A DNA stretch of 64,000 nt from NCBI GenBank assembly GCA_024228935.1, contig JAAESX010000168.1, forward strand, positions 1-64,000, read 5' to 3'. Shown here piece by piece: positions 34,154 to 42,253 of this stretch. The stretch comes from Pseudomonadota bacterium. GTDB lineage: Bacteria; Myxococcota_A; UBA796; CAJQPC01. The notes beneath the pieces are model-generated. The model did no database searches and was not told the DNA's origin. It saw only the letters and a list, made by a program, of their open reading frames with translations. A program made the position numbers and the translations under genes. Every line of letters starts with the position of its first letter. Position 1 is the first letter of the stretch.

Positions 34154-34993
34154 GTGGAACAGCACATCCTGGTTGCGCTCGACGAGTCGCCCTGGGCGGA
34201 CGCTGCGGCTGGGACGGCGATCGCGCTCGCGGCGGCCGATCCGGACGCCACACTCCTGATCGGCGTGCACGTGGTCGGCGTCACGCACCTCTCCGGCGAC
34301 CTGATCCGCGATCTCGCCGGGCTGCTCGGCTTCGAGCCGGTGCTGGTGCCCGAGCACGTCGAACTGGTCTACAGGCGTCAGGGTCGGCGTGTGCTCGACA
34401 CCTTCGAAGCCCGCTGCGCCGAGGCCGGTGTCCGGTGCCGCACGATCCTCGAGACCGGGGCGGTGCTGGGGCGCCTGGTCCACCACGCGTCCTCGGCCGA
34501 TCTCGTGGTGATGGGGGCGCTCGGCGCATCCGAGACGCAGTCACCGGGGCAGGGCGGGAGCCTGGCCGATCGGTTCGTCAAGGCCTCGCCAACGTCGGTC
34601 CTCTGTACGGGCCGGCAGGCGGTCGAGTTCAACGGCGTGACCATCGGGTACGACGGCAGCGAGGGCGCGCGGTGCGCGGTGAAGGCGGTGCGGCACCTGC
34701 TGCGCGGCCGAGACACACCGGTCCGTGTCGTCTACGTGGTCGACGAGCGGCGCGGACCCGACTTCGACCCGCTGCCCGAGGGCGCCCAGGCCTTGTCGAG
34801 CGAGCGGACGGTCGAGACGGCGCGTCTGGTCGGCGAGGCGCACGAGGCCCTGGCCTCGGACTGCGAGACCTCGGGGCACGATCTGCTGGCCCTCGGCTAC
34901 CGAGGCCGGAGCTTCGTCGGCGAGTTGCTGCTGGGTCGCGTGACCGAGCGGGTCCTGGGCAAGGCGCGGATGGCTGTCCTGGTCGCCCGGTAG
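34154..34993 (+). CDS. Universal stress protein with two UspA domains
   Basis: 279 residues from GTG 34154. The first UspA-like half starts HILVALDESPWADAAAGTAI and ends in DLVVMGALGAS and TSVLCTGR. The second starts FNGVTIGYDGSEGARCAVKA and ends HDLLALGYRGRSFVGELLLG then TERVLGKARMAVLVAR. The ATP-binding G-2x-G-9x-G(S/T) motif is only partly kept in the second half, so nucleotide binding is uncertain. Cytosolic stress or energy-state role. Convergent with scpB, 5 nt between stops. Confidence 0.88.
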   Translation: MEQHILVALDESPWADAAAGTAIALAAADPDATLLIGVHVVGVTHLSGDLIRDLAGLLGFEPVLVPEHVELVYRRQGRRVLDTFEARCAEAGVRCRTILETGAVLGRLVHHASSADLVVMGALGASETQSPGQGGSLADRFVKASPTSVLCTGRQAVEFNGVTIGYDGSEGARCAVKAVRHLLRGRDTPVRVVYVVDERRGPDFDPLPEGAQALSSERTVETARLVGEAHEALASDCETSGHDLLALGYRGRSFVGELLLGRVTERVLGKARMAVLVAR

Positions 34994-34998
34994 GGGGA

Positions 34999-35703
34999 CT
35001 AGAAGTCCGGGAAGTCCAGCTGGACCGGGCCCTCCCGCGGGTCGTCCTGGCGAAGCTCGCGCAGGTCGCGGAGCGTGGGCAGGTCGGACAGGTCGCGCAG
35101 CCCGAAGACCTCGAGGAACTCGGGGCTCGTGCCGTACAACAGCGGGCGCCCCGGGTCGTCCTTGCGTCCCATCACGCGCAGCAGCTTGCGCTCGAGCAGG
35201 GAGCGCAGGATTCCGCCGCTGTCCACGCCCCGGATCTCGTCGACCTCGGCGCGCGTCACCGGCTGGCGGTAGGCCACGATGGAGAGCGTCTCGACGGCGG
35301 CCTTGGACAGCCGGAAGGGACGGGCTCCGTGCACGGCGGCGACCCAGGGGCTGGCCTGCGCTGCGGTCCGGAGCTGGTAGCCCCCTGCGACCTCGTGGAG
35401 TCGGATTCCCGCGCCGCGACGCAGGTAGCCGTCGCGCAGCGTGGAGAGCGCGCCCAGCACGACCTCCTCGCCCAGCTCGCCCATCAGCTGGCAGATCTCC
35501 GCGAGCTCGAGAGGACGGTCGGCGACGAACAGGACCGCCTCGACGGCTGCGGTCGTGAACTCCGGGCGCGGACGCCGCGGGGTGTCGAGCTCCTGGACCT
35601 CGGACGCCGCCTCGGGCGCGGGCTTCGCGGGCACCTCGGCCGGGCGCGAGGCCCCCGGAAAGGTGATCAGGTTGTCGTCGGGCGTGCCGGTCTCGTCGCT
35701 CAT
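34999..35703 (-). CDS. scpB: Segregation and condensation protein B
   Basis: 234 residues from ATG 35703. ScpB is the winged-helix kleisin-associated partner of ScpA in the SMC-ScpAB condensin that compacts and segregates the chromosome. Hallmarks are VEAVLFVADRPLELAEICQL, SKAAVETLSIVAYRQPVTRA, VDEIRGVDSGGILRSLLERK and the end GRPLLYGTSPEFLEVFGLRD. An N-terminal Pro/Ala-rich extension of about 50 residues and an acidic tail are extra. The ATG overlaps the scpA stop (ATGA). Confidence 0.96.
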   Translation of the reverse strand: MSDETGTPDDNLITFPGASRPAEVPAKPAPEAASEVQELDTPRRPRPEFTTAAVEAVLFVADRPLELAEICQLMGELGEEVVLGALSTLRDGYLRRGAGIRLHEVAGGYQLRTAAQASPWVAAVHGARPFRLSKAAVETLSIVAYRQPVTRAEVDEIRGVDSGGILRSLLERKLLRVMGRKDDPGRPLLYGTSPEFLEVFGLRDLSDLPTLRDLRELRQDDPREGPVQLDFPDF

Positions 35704-36470
35704 GCCCAGGTCTCCGCCAGCGCGGACAGGTCGCAGTCTTCGCGCCGGCCCTGGAGCTCGATGCGGATGTCGCCCAGGTGGTCGAGCTGCCGGACGTCGA
35801 CCAGCTGGAGCCGCGCCATCTCGAGGACGGCCAGGAACGTGAGGATGCGCTGGTCGCGGGTCGGGATGCTCTCGAACAGCATCGTCAGCGAGGCGCCACC
35901 GAAGTCGGCGACGGCGTCCAAGATCCAGGTGACGCGCTCGGCGAAGCTGTACGTCTCGAGCTCGACGGCGTGCACGGGCTCTTCGGCGGCGTGGGCCTGG
36001 ACGGCGTTGTAGAACGCCTCGAGCAGGCCGAAGACGTCCACCGTCGGGTCCACGACCCGGTCCGAGGGGTCCACCGGGCGAGTCGGTCGCTTGAAGACGT
36101 CGCGGCCCAGGACGTGGCGGGCGGTCAGCTTCTCGCTGGCCTCCTTGTAGCGCTCGTACTCCTGCAGGCGGCGGGCGAGGCGCTCGCGCGGGTCCTCTTC
36201 CTCCTCCTCCTCGAGCGCGGGGTCCCGCGGAAGGAGTTCGCGGCTCTTGAGCTGGCAGAGCGTCGCGGCCATCACGAGAAAGTCCCCGGCCAAGTCCAGG
36301 TCGAGCACGCGCATGCGGTCGAGGTACTGGAGGTACTCCTCGGTGACGTGGGCGATGGGGATGTCGCGGACGTCGATTCCGTCGCGCCGGATCAGGTAGA
36401 GCAGCAGCTCGAGAGGCCCGTCGTAGACGGCCGTGTGGACGGCGTATTCCTCGGGACGGAATGCGAGCAC
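35700..36470 (-). CDS. scpA: Segregation and condensation protein A
   Basis: 256 residues from GTG 36470, with GAAGG upstream. ScpA is the kleisin bridging the two SMC heads. The N-terminal YDGPLELLLYLIRRDGIDVR is diagnostic, followed by DRMRVLDLDLAGDFLVMAAT and LKSRELLP. A Glu run (EEEEEED) comes next, and the C-terminal winged helix includes TFLAVLEMARLQLVDVRQ. It is translated in a coupled pair with scpB. The start region is divergent from the pseudouridine synthase gene, 137 nt apart. Confidence 0.96.
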   Translation of the reverse strand: MLAFRPEEYAVHTAVYDGPLELLLYLIRRDGIDVRDIPIAHVTEEYLQYLDRMRVLDLDLAGDFLVMAATLCQLKSRELLPRDPALEEEEEEDPRERLARRLQEYERYKEASEKLTARHVLGRDVFKRPTRPVDPSDRVVDPTVDVFGLLEAFYNAVQAHAAEEPVHAVELETYSFAERVTWILDAVADFGGASLTMLFESIPTRDQRILTFLAVLEMARLQLVDVRQLDHLGDIRIELQGRREDCDLSALAETWA

Positions 36471-36607
36471 GGACCTTCGTGGTGGGCGGGAATCGGGGGT
36501 TGACCGGAGAGGTCGAGAGCGCGGGCGGGGGGCCCTGCGGCGGAGGAGTCAAGGGTATCGGACCGGATCCACACGGACAAGCAAGGATCGCCGTGGTATC
36601 CGGCCCA

Positions 36608-37447
36608 ATGGCGCAGAAACTCGCACGACTGATCGCTTCCCGCGGCCTCGCTTCCCGGCGCGAGGCCGAGACGTGGATCAAGGCAGGCCGCGTCGAGGTC
36701 AACGGGGAGATCGACACCAACGTTGCGACCGTCGTCGACGACACCGATCGGGTCCGCGTGGACGACCGCCCGCTGCCCCCCGCGCCGCCGCTCGTGTACA
36801 TGCTTCTGTACAAGCCGCGCGGGTACATCACGACGCGGAACGACCCGAACGGAAGGCGGACGGTCTTCGAGCTGCTCGACGACTACCGGGGTCCCCGCGT
36901 CGAGCCGGTGGGGCGCCTCGACTTCGACACCGAAGGCGTGCTGCTGCTGACCAACGACGGGGACCTGGCCCACAAGCTGACCCACCCGTCCTCGCACGTG
37001 CCGAAGCGCTACCTCGCCAAGATCTGGCGTGTCCCGAACGATCAGACGCTCACCCGCATCCGCAAGGGCATCCATCTGGACGACGGCAAGACCGGTCCGT
37101 GCAAGGTCCGTGTGGCCGAGGCCACGGACTCGGGGAACTGCTGGCTCGAGGTCACGGTGACCGAGGGGCGGAACCGCCTGGTCCGCCGGATGCTCGAGAC
37201 CGTGAACCACCCGGTGTCCAAGCTGCGGCGCGAGAGCTTCGCGACGCTGTCGATCCGTGGACTCGAGCGCGGCGAGATGCGGTCGCTCACCCGGGACGAG
37301 CTGATTCGGATCCGCGAACTCGCCGCCGGAAAAGACCCCGGACGGGCGGGCAAGTCGCACAAGTACAAGAAGGGACATGCCCGGCCGAAGCCCAAGAAGA
37401 CGCGAATGGGCTCGCGTCGGAGCAAGAAGCCGGGGGGACGTAAATGA
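36608..37447 (+). CDS. rluB: Pseudouridine synthase of the RsuA/RluB family
   Basis: 279 residues from ATG 36608; upstream codons are open but lack sense. An N-terminal S4 RNA-binding domain (KLARLIASRGLASRREAETW) is followed by the synthase domain with VYMLLYKPRGYITTRND and the catalytic GRLDFDTEGVLLLTNDGDLA, Asp105. GRNRLVRRMLETVNHPV is the conserved motif III region. A basic tail of about 45 residues rich in Lys/Arg follows (KSHKYKKGHARPKPKKTRMG). It modifies rRNA (16S or 23S). RluB is my choice by size and the basic tail, but RsuA or RluE cannot be excluded. scpAB-rluB is a common neighbourhood. Confidence 0.9.
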   Translation: MAQKLARLIASRGLASRREAETWIKAGRVEVNGEIDTNVATVVDDTDRVRVDDRPLPPAPPLVYMLLYKPRGYITTRNDPNGRRTVFELLDDYRGPRVEPVGRLDFDTEGVLLLTNDGDLAHKLTHPSSHVPKRYLAKIWRVPNDQTLTRIRKGIHLDDGKTGPCKVRVAEATDSGNCWLEVTVTEGRNRLVRRMLETVNHPVSKLRRESFATLSIRGLERGEMRSLTRDELIRIRELAAGKDPGRAGKSHKYKKGHARPKPKKTRMGSRRSKKPGGRK

Positions 37448-37457
37448 CGCCACCCTC

Positions 37458-37485
37458 TTGACGGCCTGGATCGGGTTGTTAGAAG
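37458..37485 (+). promoter_or_regulatory. Promoter of initiator tRNA gene
   Basis: TTGACG at 37458-37463 and TAGAAG at 37480-37485 are 16 nt apart and lie just before the tRNA. It is the best -35/-10 pair seen in the window. Confidence 0.5.
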
Positions 37486-37493
37486 GGTGGCGC

Positions 37494-37573
<80 letters not shown>

Positions 37574-37578
37574 AACCA

Positions 37579-37608
37579 ACGACCCGCTCTCTTCGGAGGG
37601 CGGGTCGT
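37579..37608 (+). terminator. Hairpin terminator after tRNA-fMet
   Basis: ACGACCCGC pairs with GCGGGTCGT, and the inner CTC-TTCG-GAG adds a stable tetraloop. The stem starts 5 nt after the CCA end. The following sequence TCGGCTTTGGG holds only a weak T tract, but position and stability support termination. Confidence 0.7.
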
Positions 37609-37652
37609 TCGGCTTTGGGCACATCAGTCGGCGGCGACGTCGGCGCAGGCGA

Positions 37653-37658
37653 TAGGCT
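37653..37658 (+). promoter_or_regulatory. -10 box TAGGCT, probable leaderless start
   Basis: TAGGCT lies 6 nt before the GTG at 37665 with no ribosome site between. The same hexamer lies 7 nt before the ATG of the FG-GAP gene at 45389. Confidence 0.5.
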
Positions 37659-37664
37659 CGGCCC

Positions 37665-39560
37665 GTGACCCGCTGGCTCCTCGCGCTCGCCGCTGCCGTC
37701 TCGTTCGCCTGGGGCTGGTCGCATGTGGTCCACGCCCTGCAAGGTCGGATCGCGCCGTCCGGCTGGCGCACGACGGCGCCCGACCTCCCGGTGTTCGGAG
37801 GCACGGACCACGAGCTGGGAGAAGGGAAGGCCTGGACGCTGGCCAACCACGCCGCGTTCACCACCGAGACGCCGGGAGCGCTCGACGTGGTGGTCGAGAT
37901 CCCTCACGACGGGCGCGTCGAGCTGACCATCTCGGCCCCGGCCGGTGACATCGCGCTGGTCTTGAACCGCCAAGGCGCCGAGAGGAGCGGCCTGGTGCTG
38001 CGGAACCCCGACAGTTCCTGGCTGGCCTGCGACGAAGAGGTGCCCCGTCTCGCGGATGGACCCATCGCGGTCAGCCTGCGGGTCGACGACCAGGTCCGTG
38101 CGGCGGTCGACGGTCAGGTGATCACCTGCGCGAACGGCCTGCCCCACATCAAGGGGCGCTCGATCCGCGGCACCGTGCAGCGCACCCGCGTCCTGGAGAT
38201 CGACGGCGAGCCAGCCGCCGGCATGCCCTGGGCCCTTTTCCTGGGGCTGGCGGGGGCGCTGTGCGGCGGCGTCGCTGTGGTGGGTTGGCTTGTCCGACGG
38301 CGGTACCCCTGGGTGGCCTGGGCGCTGGCACCGATCGTGTTGTCGGGTCCTTTCGCGTACCTCGACGGCGAGCTCCTGCGCGAGTCGCTCCGCATCCCGG
38401 CCGCTCATCCGCTCGCGGCGCTCGTGCTGCTACCGGTGCTCCTGTCCGCCGCCCTGTTGCTCGGGGGCGTCGTGGTGGAGCTCACCCGAGCGGGCCGTGC
38501 GCGTGTGGCCGGCGCTCTGGCCGCGCTCTGTGGGCTCGGCCTCGGAGTGGTCGCGGCGCCCAGCGTGACATCGCCCAGCGGGCTCGCCGGGCTGGGCCTG
38601 GGGCTCGCGTTCGGGCTCGCGGTGTTCAGCCTGGTGTTCGTGAACGTCCGTCGGCCGCGGGGGTTCAACCTCCTGAGTCTCGTGTGCATGGCCGCCATCG
38701 GAGGCACCCTCGAGGGGCTCCTGCGCCACTCGGCGCTCGCGGCCACGTGGTCGGGCGTGTCGAAGGCGGACCGCGCCCAGATCCAGGTGGAGCACGCCGC
38801 GCTCCAGGGCGAGCGCCAGTACAGCGAATACCCGGCCAGCGGCTACCCGATCGAGCCCCCAGAGCGCACTGAGCCCCTGCGGATCGTCGCGTTCGGTGGC
38901 AGCAGCACTGGAGGCGCCTTCACGAACGACGACCTGGACACGTTCTACCCAGCAGCGCTGGAGCGAAGGCTCGACGGCGTCCAGGTCGTGAACCAGGGCG
39001 TCGGCGGGTGGACCACGCTCCACATCCGTCGGTACGTGGAGTCCGGTCTCGAGCGCGTCGACCCGGACATCGCGATCCTGTACGTGGGGCACAACGACCG
39101 GATGACGGCCGCCGACAAGCCGTACGCGGACGTCTTCTCCGAGCTGGACCGGGGACCGGCGACGGCGGTGGCCCTGGCGCTCGCCGAGCTCCGCACGTAC
39201 CAGGGCTTCCGATTCTTTGTGCGGACGCTCGCCGGTGGCGTCCAGGGAATGGCCGTGCCGCCCGAGCACACCCGGGACAACGTCCAGGCCATCGTCGCGG
39301 CGCTCGACGCCCGGGGAACACGCACGCTGCTCGCCCGCGAAGGGGTCTCCAGCGGCGCGCCGCTCCTCCTCGACTACGAGCGCGTGCTGAAGGCCCTCGC
39401 CGTCGACGGTGTCGCGTACGGGGACGCTGCGTCCGTCCTCGAGGACCCTGCGGCGAGCGGCTACTTCGTCGACAATGTGCACCTCTCGTCCACGGGCCAC
39501 GACGTCCTGGCCGCGTTCCTCCACAACCGCCTCCTGGAGCTCGGATGGCTCGAGCACTGA
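37665..39560 (+). CDS. Membrane-bound SGNH/GDSL hydrolase
   Basis: 631 residues from GTG 37665. An N-terminal membrane segment is followed by a beta-rich domain to about residue 180, then five or so transmembrane helices (about 190-370), then a C-terminal SGNH hydrolase. Catalytic blocks are IVAFGGSSTGGAF (block I, with the nucleophile Ser), NQGVGGWTTL (block II), ILYVGHNDRM (block III Asn) and YFVDNVHLSSTGHDVLAAF (block V Asp/His). Such enzymes remove or transfer acetyl groups on surface glycans or lipids; this one probably works outside the cytoplasm. It overlaps the next SGNH gene by 16 nt. Confidence 0.85.
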   Translation: MTRWLLALAAAVSFAWGWSHVVHALQGRIAPSGWRTTAPDLPVFGGTDHELGEGKAWTLANHAAFTTETPGALDVVVEIPHDGRVELTISAPAGDIALVLNRQGAERSGLVLRNPDSSWLACDEEVPRLADGPIAVSLRVDDQVRAAVDGQVITCANGLPHIKGRSIRGTVQRTRVLEIDGEPAAGMPWALFLGLAGALCGGVAVVGWLVRRRYPWVAWALAPIVLSGPFAYLDGELLRESLRIPAAHPLAALVLLPVLLSAALLLGGVVVELTRAGRARVAGALAALCGLGLGVVAAPSVTSPSGLAGLGLGLAFGLAVFSLVFVNVRRPRGFNLLSLVCMAAIGGTLEGLLRHSALAATWSGVSKADRAQIQVEHAALQGERQYSEYPASGYPIEPPERTEPLRIVAFGGSSTGGAFTNDDLDTFYPAALERRLDGVQVVNQGVGGWTTLHIRRYVESGLERVDPDIAILYVGHNDRMTAADKPYADVFSELDRGPATAVALALAELRTYQGFRFFVRTLAGGVQGMAVPPEHTRDNVQAIVAALDARGTRTLLAREGVSSGAPLLLDYERVLKALAVDGVAYGDAASVLEDPAASGYFVDNVHLSSTGHDVLAAFLHNRLLELGWLEH

Positions 39561-40600
39561 AGCGCGTCGGGCTCCTGGTCCTCGGGCTGGGGCTGGGCGT
39601 CGTCGCATCCGAGGGGGTGGCGCGCGTACTCGACCCGTCCGGGGGCGCCGAGCTGCTGTTCAACGCCCCCGACGCGATGCCCAGCGGGCTGTACACCCCC
39701 GACGCCGTGCTCGGGAAGGTGCCGACCCCGGGCTTCACGGGCGAGCTCACCGCGCTCGACTACCGCGTGCCCATCCGCATCAACCAGCTGAGCCTGCGCG
39801 GTGCCGAGGTCGATGGGCCCGGATGCTGGGTCGTCGTCGGCGACTCGTTCGCGCTGTCCATCCAGGTGCCCGAGGAGGAGACGTTCGAGGCGATCGCCGA
39901 GGGTCTCGTGGGCTGTTCGGTGTGGAACGCGGGCGTCGACGGCTACTCGACCTGGCAGGCGAGCGGCCGGTACGCGAACCTGGCCGACGACCCCGGCGTG
40001 GACGGCGCGGTGGTGCTGTTCTTCCTCGGCAATGACTACCGGGACAACGAGCACCTGACGCGTGGGTACCCGACCGACCCACCACGGCCGGTCTTCGAGC
40101 CGCCGGCGATGGACTCCGCCACCCGCCTGCTGTTCCAGCACTCGGCGCTCTATGCGCACGTCCGCGTCGCCCAGCGCCGAGCGGTGGTCGCGAGTGGGAA
40201 CGACGTGGCGAACTGGCGTCGGGAGCTCGAGCTCTTCCACCAGGACGGCGACCTGCGAAGCGTAGTGGACACGAGCCGCCGGGCCTTGGCCGAGATCCGC
40301 GACTACACGACGTCCAAGGGCGACGACCTGGTCGTGCTCGTCGCGCCGCCGGCGTTCCAGATCCACAGCGAACGGGCCGCCGGGACGATGGAGATGGTCG
40401 GGCTCGACCCGGCGCGGATGGACCTGGACGCTCCCCGACAGGCGCTGCTCGGCCTGCTCGACGAGCTGGGCATCACCGCCTGCGACCCCACGGACGCGCT
40501 GCTGGCGTCGGACGAAGACGTGTACTTCCGGTACGACGGCCACTGGAACGCCCGCGGGCATCAGATCGTCGGGGAGACCCTCGCGAGCTGCTTGGAGTAG
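39545..40600 (+). CDS. SGNH/AlgX-like hydrolase with N-terminal anchor
   Basis: 351 residues from the ATG at 39545. A hydrophobic N-terminus (VGLLVLGLGLGVVASEGVA) anchors or exports the protein. The catalytic domain shows CWVVVGDSFALSIQVPEEET (block I Ser), VWNAGVDGYSTWQ (block II Gly), VVLFFLGNDYRDNE (block III Asn) and FRYDGHWNARGHQIVGE (Asp-x-x-x-His block V). This combination is typical of the AlgX/AlgJ-like acetyltransferase-esterase group acting on exopolysaccharides. The last 40 nt overlap the convergent aldo/keto reductase gene. Confidence 0.85.
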   Translation: MARALKRVGLLVLGLGLGVVASEGVARVLDPSGGAELLFNAPDAMPSGLYTPDAVLGKVPTPGFTGELTALDYRVPIRINQLSLRGAEVDGPGCWVVVGDSFALSIQVPEEETFEAIAEGLVGCSVWNAGVDGYSTWQASGRYANLADDPGVDGAVVLFFLGNDYRDNEHLTRGYPTDPPRPVFEPPAMDSATRLLFQHSALYAHVRVAQRRAVVASGNDVANWRRELELFHQDGDLRSVVDTSRRALAEIRDYTTSKGDDLVVLVAPPAFQIHSERAAGTMEMVGLDPARMDLDAPRQALLGLLDELGITACDPTDALLASDEDVYFRYDGHWNARGHQIVGETLASCLE

Positions 40601-41253
40601 CCGAGCGCCTCGCGCACGTGGTCCGGGTTCAGCGTGCCGACGACGGGCTGGACACGCCGCTCGAGCAGGAAGGGCAGCGCCTCGGAGGATGGGAGGCGAC
40701 CGCCGTCGAGCGGCCGGAACGCCTGGAACGTGATGCCGTGCTCCTGGCAGAACGGGAGGATCTCGGCCTCGACCCCTCGCTTGTCCAGGTGGTACTCGTC
40801 CTGCACGACCTCGAGCGGGACTCCCTCTTCGTTGGCCACCCTCCAGGCTTCGCGCAGCTGGCCCAGGTCGTGGTTCGAGACACCGATGCCCTGCGCGCGA
40901 CCGGTGTGGACCTCGGCCGCCAGCGCACGGACCCACCCGCTGTTGTCGCGCCAGCGCGTCGGGAAGTGGAGCAGGCAGAGCCGAACGGTCGAGGCCTCGA
41001 GGCGGGCCAGCGACGCCGTGAGCGCATCCGCCAGGCCGCCTGGGCGACGCCAGGGGTGGGGCATGATCTTGGTGGCGACGAGCGCCTCTCCAGCGAGAGC
41101 CCGCTCCGAGCGACCCAGGCCGTAGATCTCGGCGCTGTCGAACAGCACGGGTCCCTCGGCGGTCCAAGCGCGGCGGGCAGCCGCGGCCTTCGGGCCGGGG
41201 CGGAATCGGTTGGTCCCGGCGGCGATGGGGCCGAGCGGAGCAGGCGTTGTCAT
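40561..41253 (-). CDS. Short aldo/keto reductase family protein
   Basis: 230 residues from ATG 41253 (ATG 41271 would add six). The catalytic tetrad is recognisable: Asp and Tyr in LFDSAEIYGLGRSE, Lys in ALVATKIMP and His in RLCLLHFPTRW. GIGVSNHDLGQLREA and the C-terminal VVGTLNPDHVREAL match the NADPH-binding part. It is about 60-90 residues shorter than most members because the N-terminal beta hairpin and first strand are reduced. The substrate is unknown. Divergent from the SGNH gene at 41270: the start codons lie within 20 nt, sharing one AT-rich promoter spot. Confidence 0.85.
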   Translation of the reverse strand: MTTPAPLGPIAAGTNRFRPGPKAAAARRAWTAEGPVLFDSAEIYGLGRSERALAGEALVATKIMPHPWRRPGGLADALTASLARLEASTVRLCLLHFPTRWRDNSGWVRALAAEVHTGRAQGIGVSNHDLGQLREAWRVANEEGVPLEVVQDEYHLDKRGVEAEILPFCQEHGITFQAFRPLDGGRLPSSEALPFLLERRVQPVVGTLNPDHVREALGYSKQLARVSPTI

Positions 41254-41258
41254 TGCGC

Positions 41259-41264
41259 TATTGT
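41259..41264 (+). promoter_or_regulatory. -10 box TATTGT in divergent promoter
   Basis: TATTGT lies 5 nt before ATG 41270 on the plus strand. Read on the other strand the same bases (GGACAATA) lie just before the ATG at 41253. Both genes may therefore be transcribed as leaderless mRNAs from one short AT-rich island. Confidence 0.45.
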
Positions 41265-41269
41265 CCGGC

Positions 41270-42253
41270 ATGCGAAGGCTTCTCCGTCGGCTTGGCTTCA
41301 CGGCGCTCATCGTGCTGACCATCACGCCCATCGTCATCGAGGTGGGGGTTCGCATCTGGGACCCGACGCCACGCCGGATGGTCATCCGTCCCGGTCCCGA
41401 CCTGCTCGTCGAGCGCGTCCAGGGCACGCCGCTGTGGTGGGTCGCGTCCGATGCCGAGCGTCTGAGGGAGCCGGACTGCGAGGGCGACAAGCGCGTGCTG
41501 ATCGTCGGCGACTCGATCATGAAGGGCTGGGGCGTCCCGCTCGAGGAGTCGTGGAGCATCCTCTGGCGCGAGGCCTCCCGCGACAGCGGCGTGTGCGTCC
41601 ACAACTACGCCTCGCCCGGCTACGGCCACGCCGAGGAGTGGGCCCTGACCCAGGAGTACGTGCCGCAGCTGAAGCCGGACGTGCTCGTGTACGAGGTCTA
41701 CACGATGGCGCACCCGGACAGCAGCCTGGTGCAGCACATGGTCGGGGACAGCATCTTCGACCTGCGCGGGCTCGAGGTCGGCGAGGACGGCGCGCCGCGC
41801 GTCTTCCCTGTGCCGGACTTCCTCAACCTGTTCCTGTTCGCGAACTCGCAGGCCTATCAGTACGTGAACGTGTCCTCGGGTGACCCCTTCGCGACGGCCG
41901 GCGCCTACGTTCCCGAGCTCGGGGCGCCGACGCTCGAGCGTGTGGCCCGGTTCGGCAAGGAGCACGGCATCCAGGTGGTCTTCGTCCTGTGCCACCGACT
42001 CGACACGCCGTTCGACGAGCACGTGGCGAACCGACCTCCTCGGCTCCAGTTCGCCGACCGCGTGGCGCGGAAGTACTCGAACGTCCACGTCGTGGACACC
42101 GCGGAGCTCCTGGTCGGCGAGCAGCTGCAGTCGGTCGCTCTGGATGCCTGCTGTCACTTCAACGGCCGCGGTCAGCGTGTGCTGGCCGAGCGGCTCGGTC
42201 CGGCGATCGAGGCCTACATCCCCGGGCAGGAGCCGGCGGGCGACATCCCGTAG
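41270..42253 (+). CDS. SGNH hydrolase-type protein with N-terminal anchor
   Basis: 327 residues from ATG 41270. The N-terminus RRLGFTALIVLTITPIVIEV is a signal anchor. The catalytic domain starts KRVLIVGDSIMKGWGVPLEE (block I Ser), then NYASPGYGHAEEWA (block II Gly). Block III is changed: VLVYEVYTMAHPDSS has no G-x-N-D. The end DACCHFNGRGQRVLAERLGP keeps the His of block V, but the Asp context is DACCH rather than D-x-x-H-x-N. It may be a divergent or weakly active esterase. The last 40 nt overlap the convergent membrane protein gene. Confidence 0.75.
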   Translation: MRRLLRRLGFTALIVLTITPIVIEVGVRIWDPTPRRMVIRPGPDLLVERVQGTPLWWVASDAERLREPDCEGDKRVLIVGDSIMKGWGVPLEESWSILWREASRDSGVCVHNYASPGYGHAEEWALTQEYVPQLKPDVLVYEVYTMAHPDSSLVQHMVGDSIFDLRGLEVGEDGAPRVFPVPDFLNLFLFANSQAYQYVNVSSGDPFATAGAYVPELGAPTLERVARFGKEHGIQVVFVLCHRLDTPFDEHVANRPPRLQFADRVARKYSNVHVVDTAELLVGEQLQSVALDACCHFNGRGQRVLAERLGPAIEAYIPGQEPAGDIP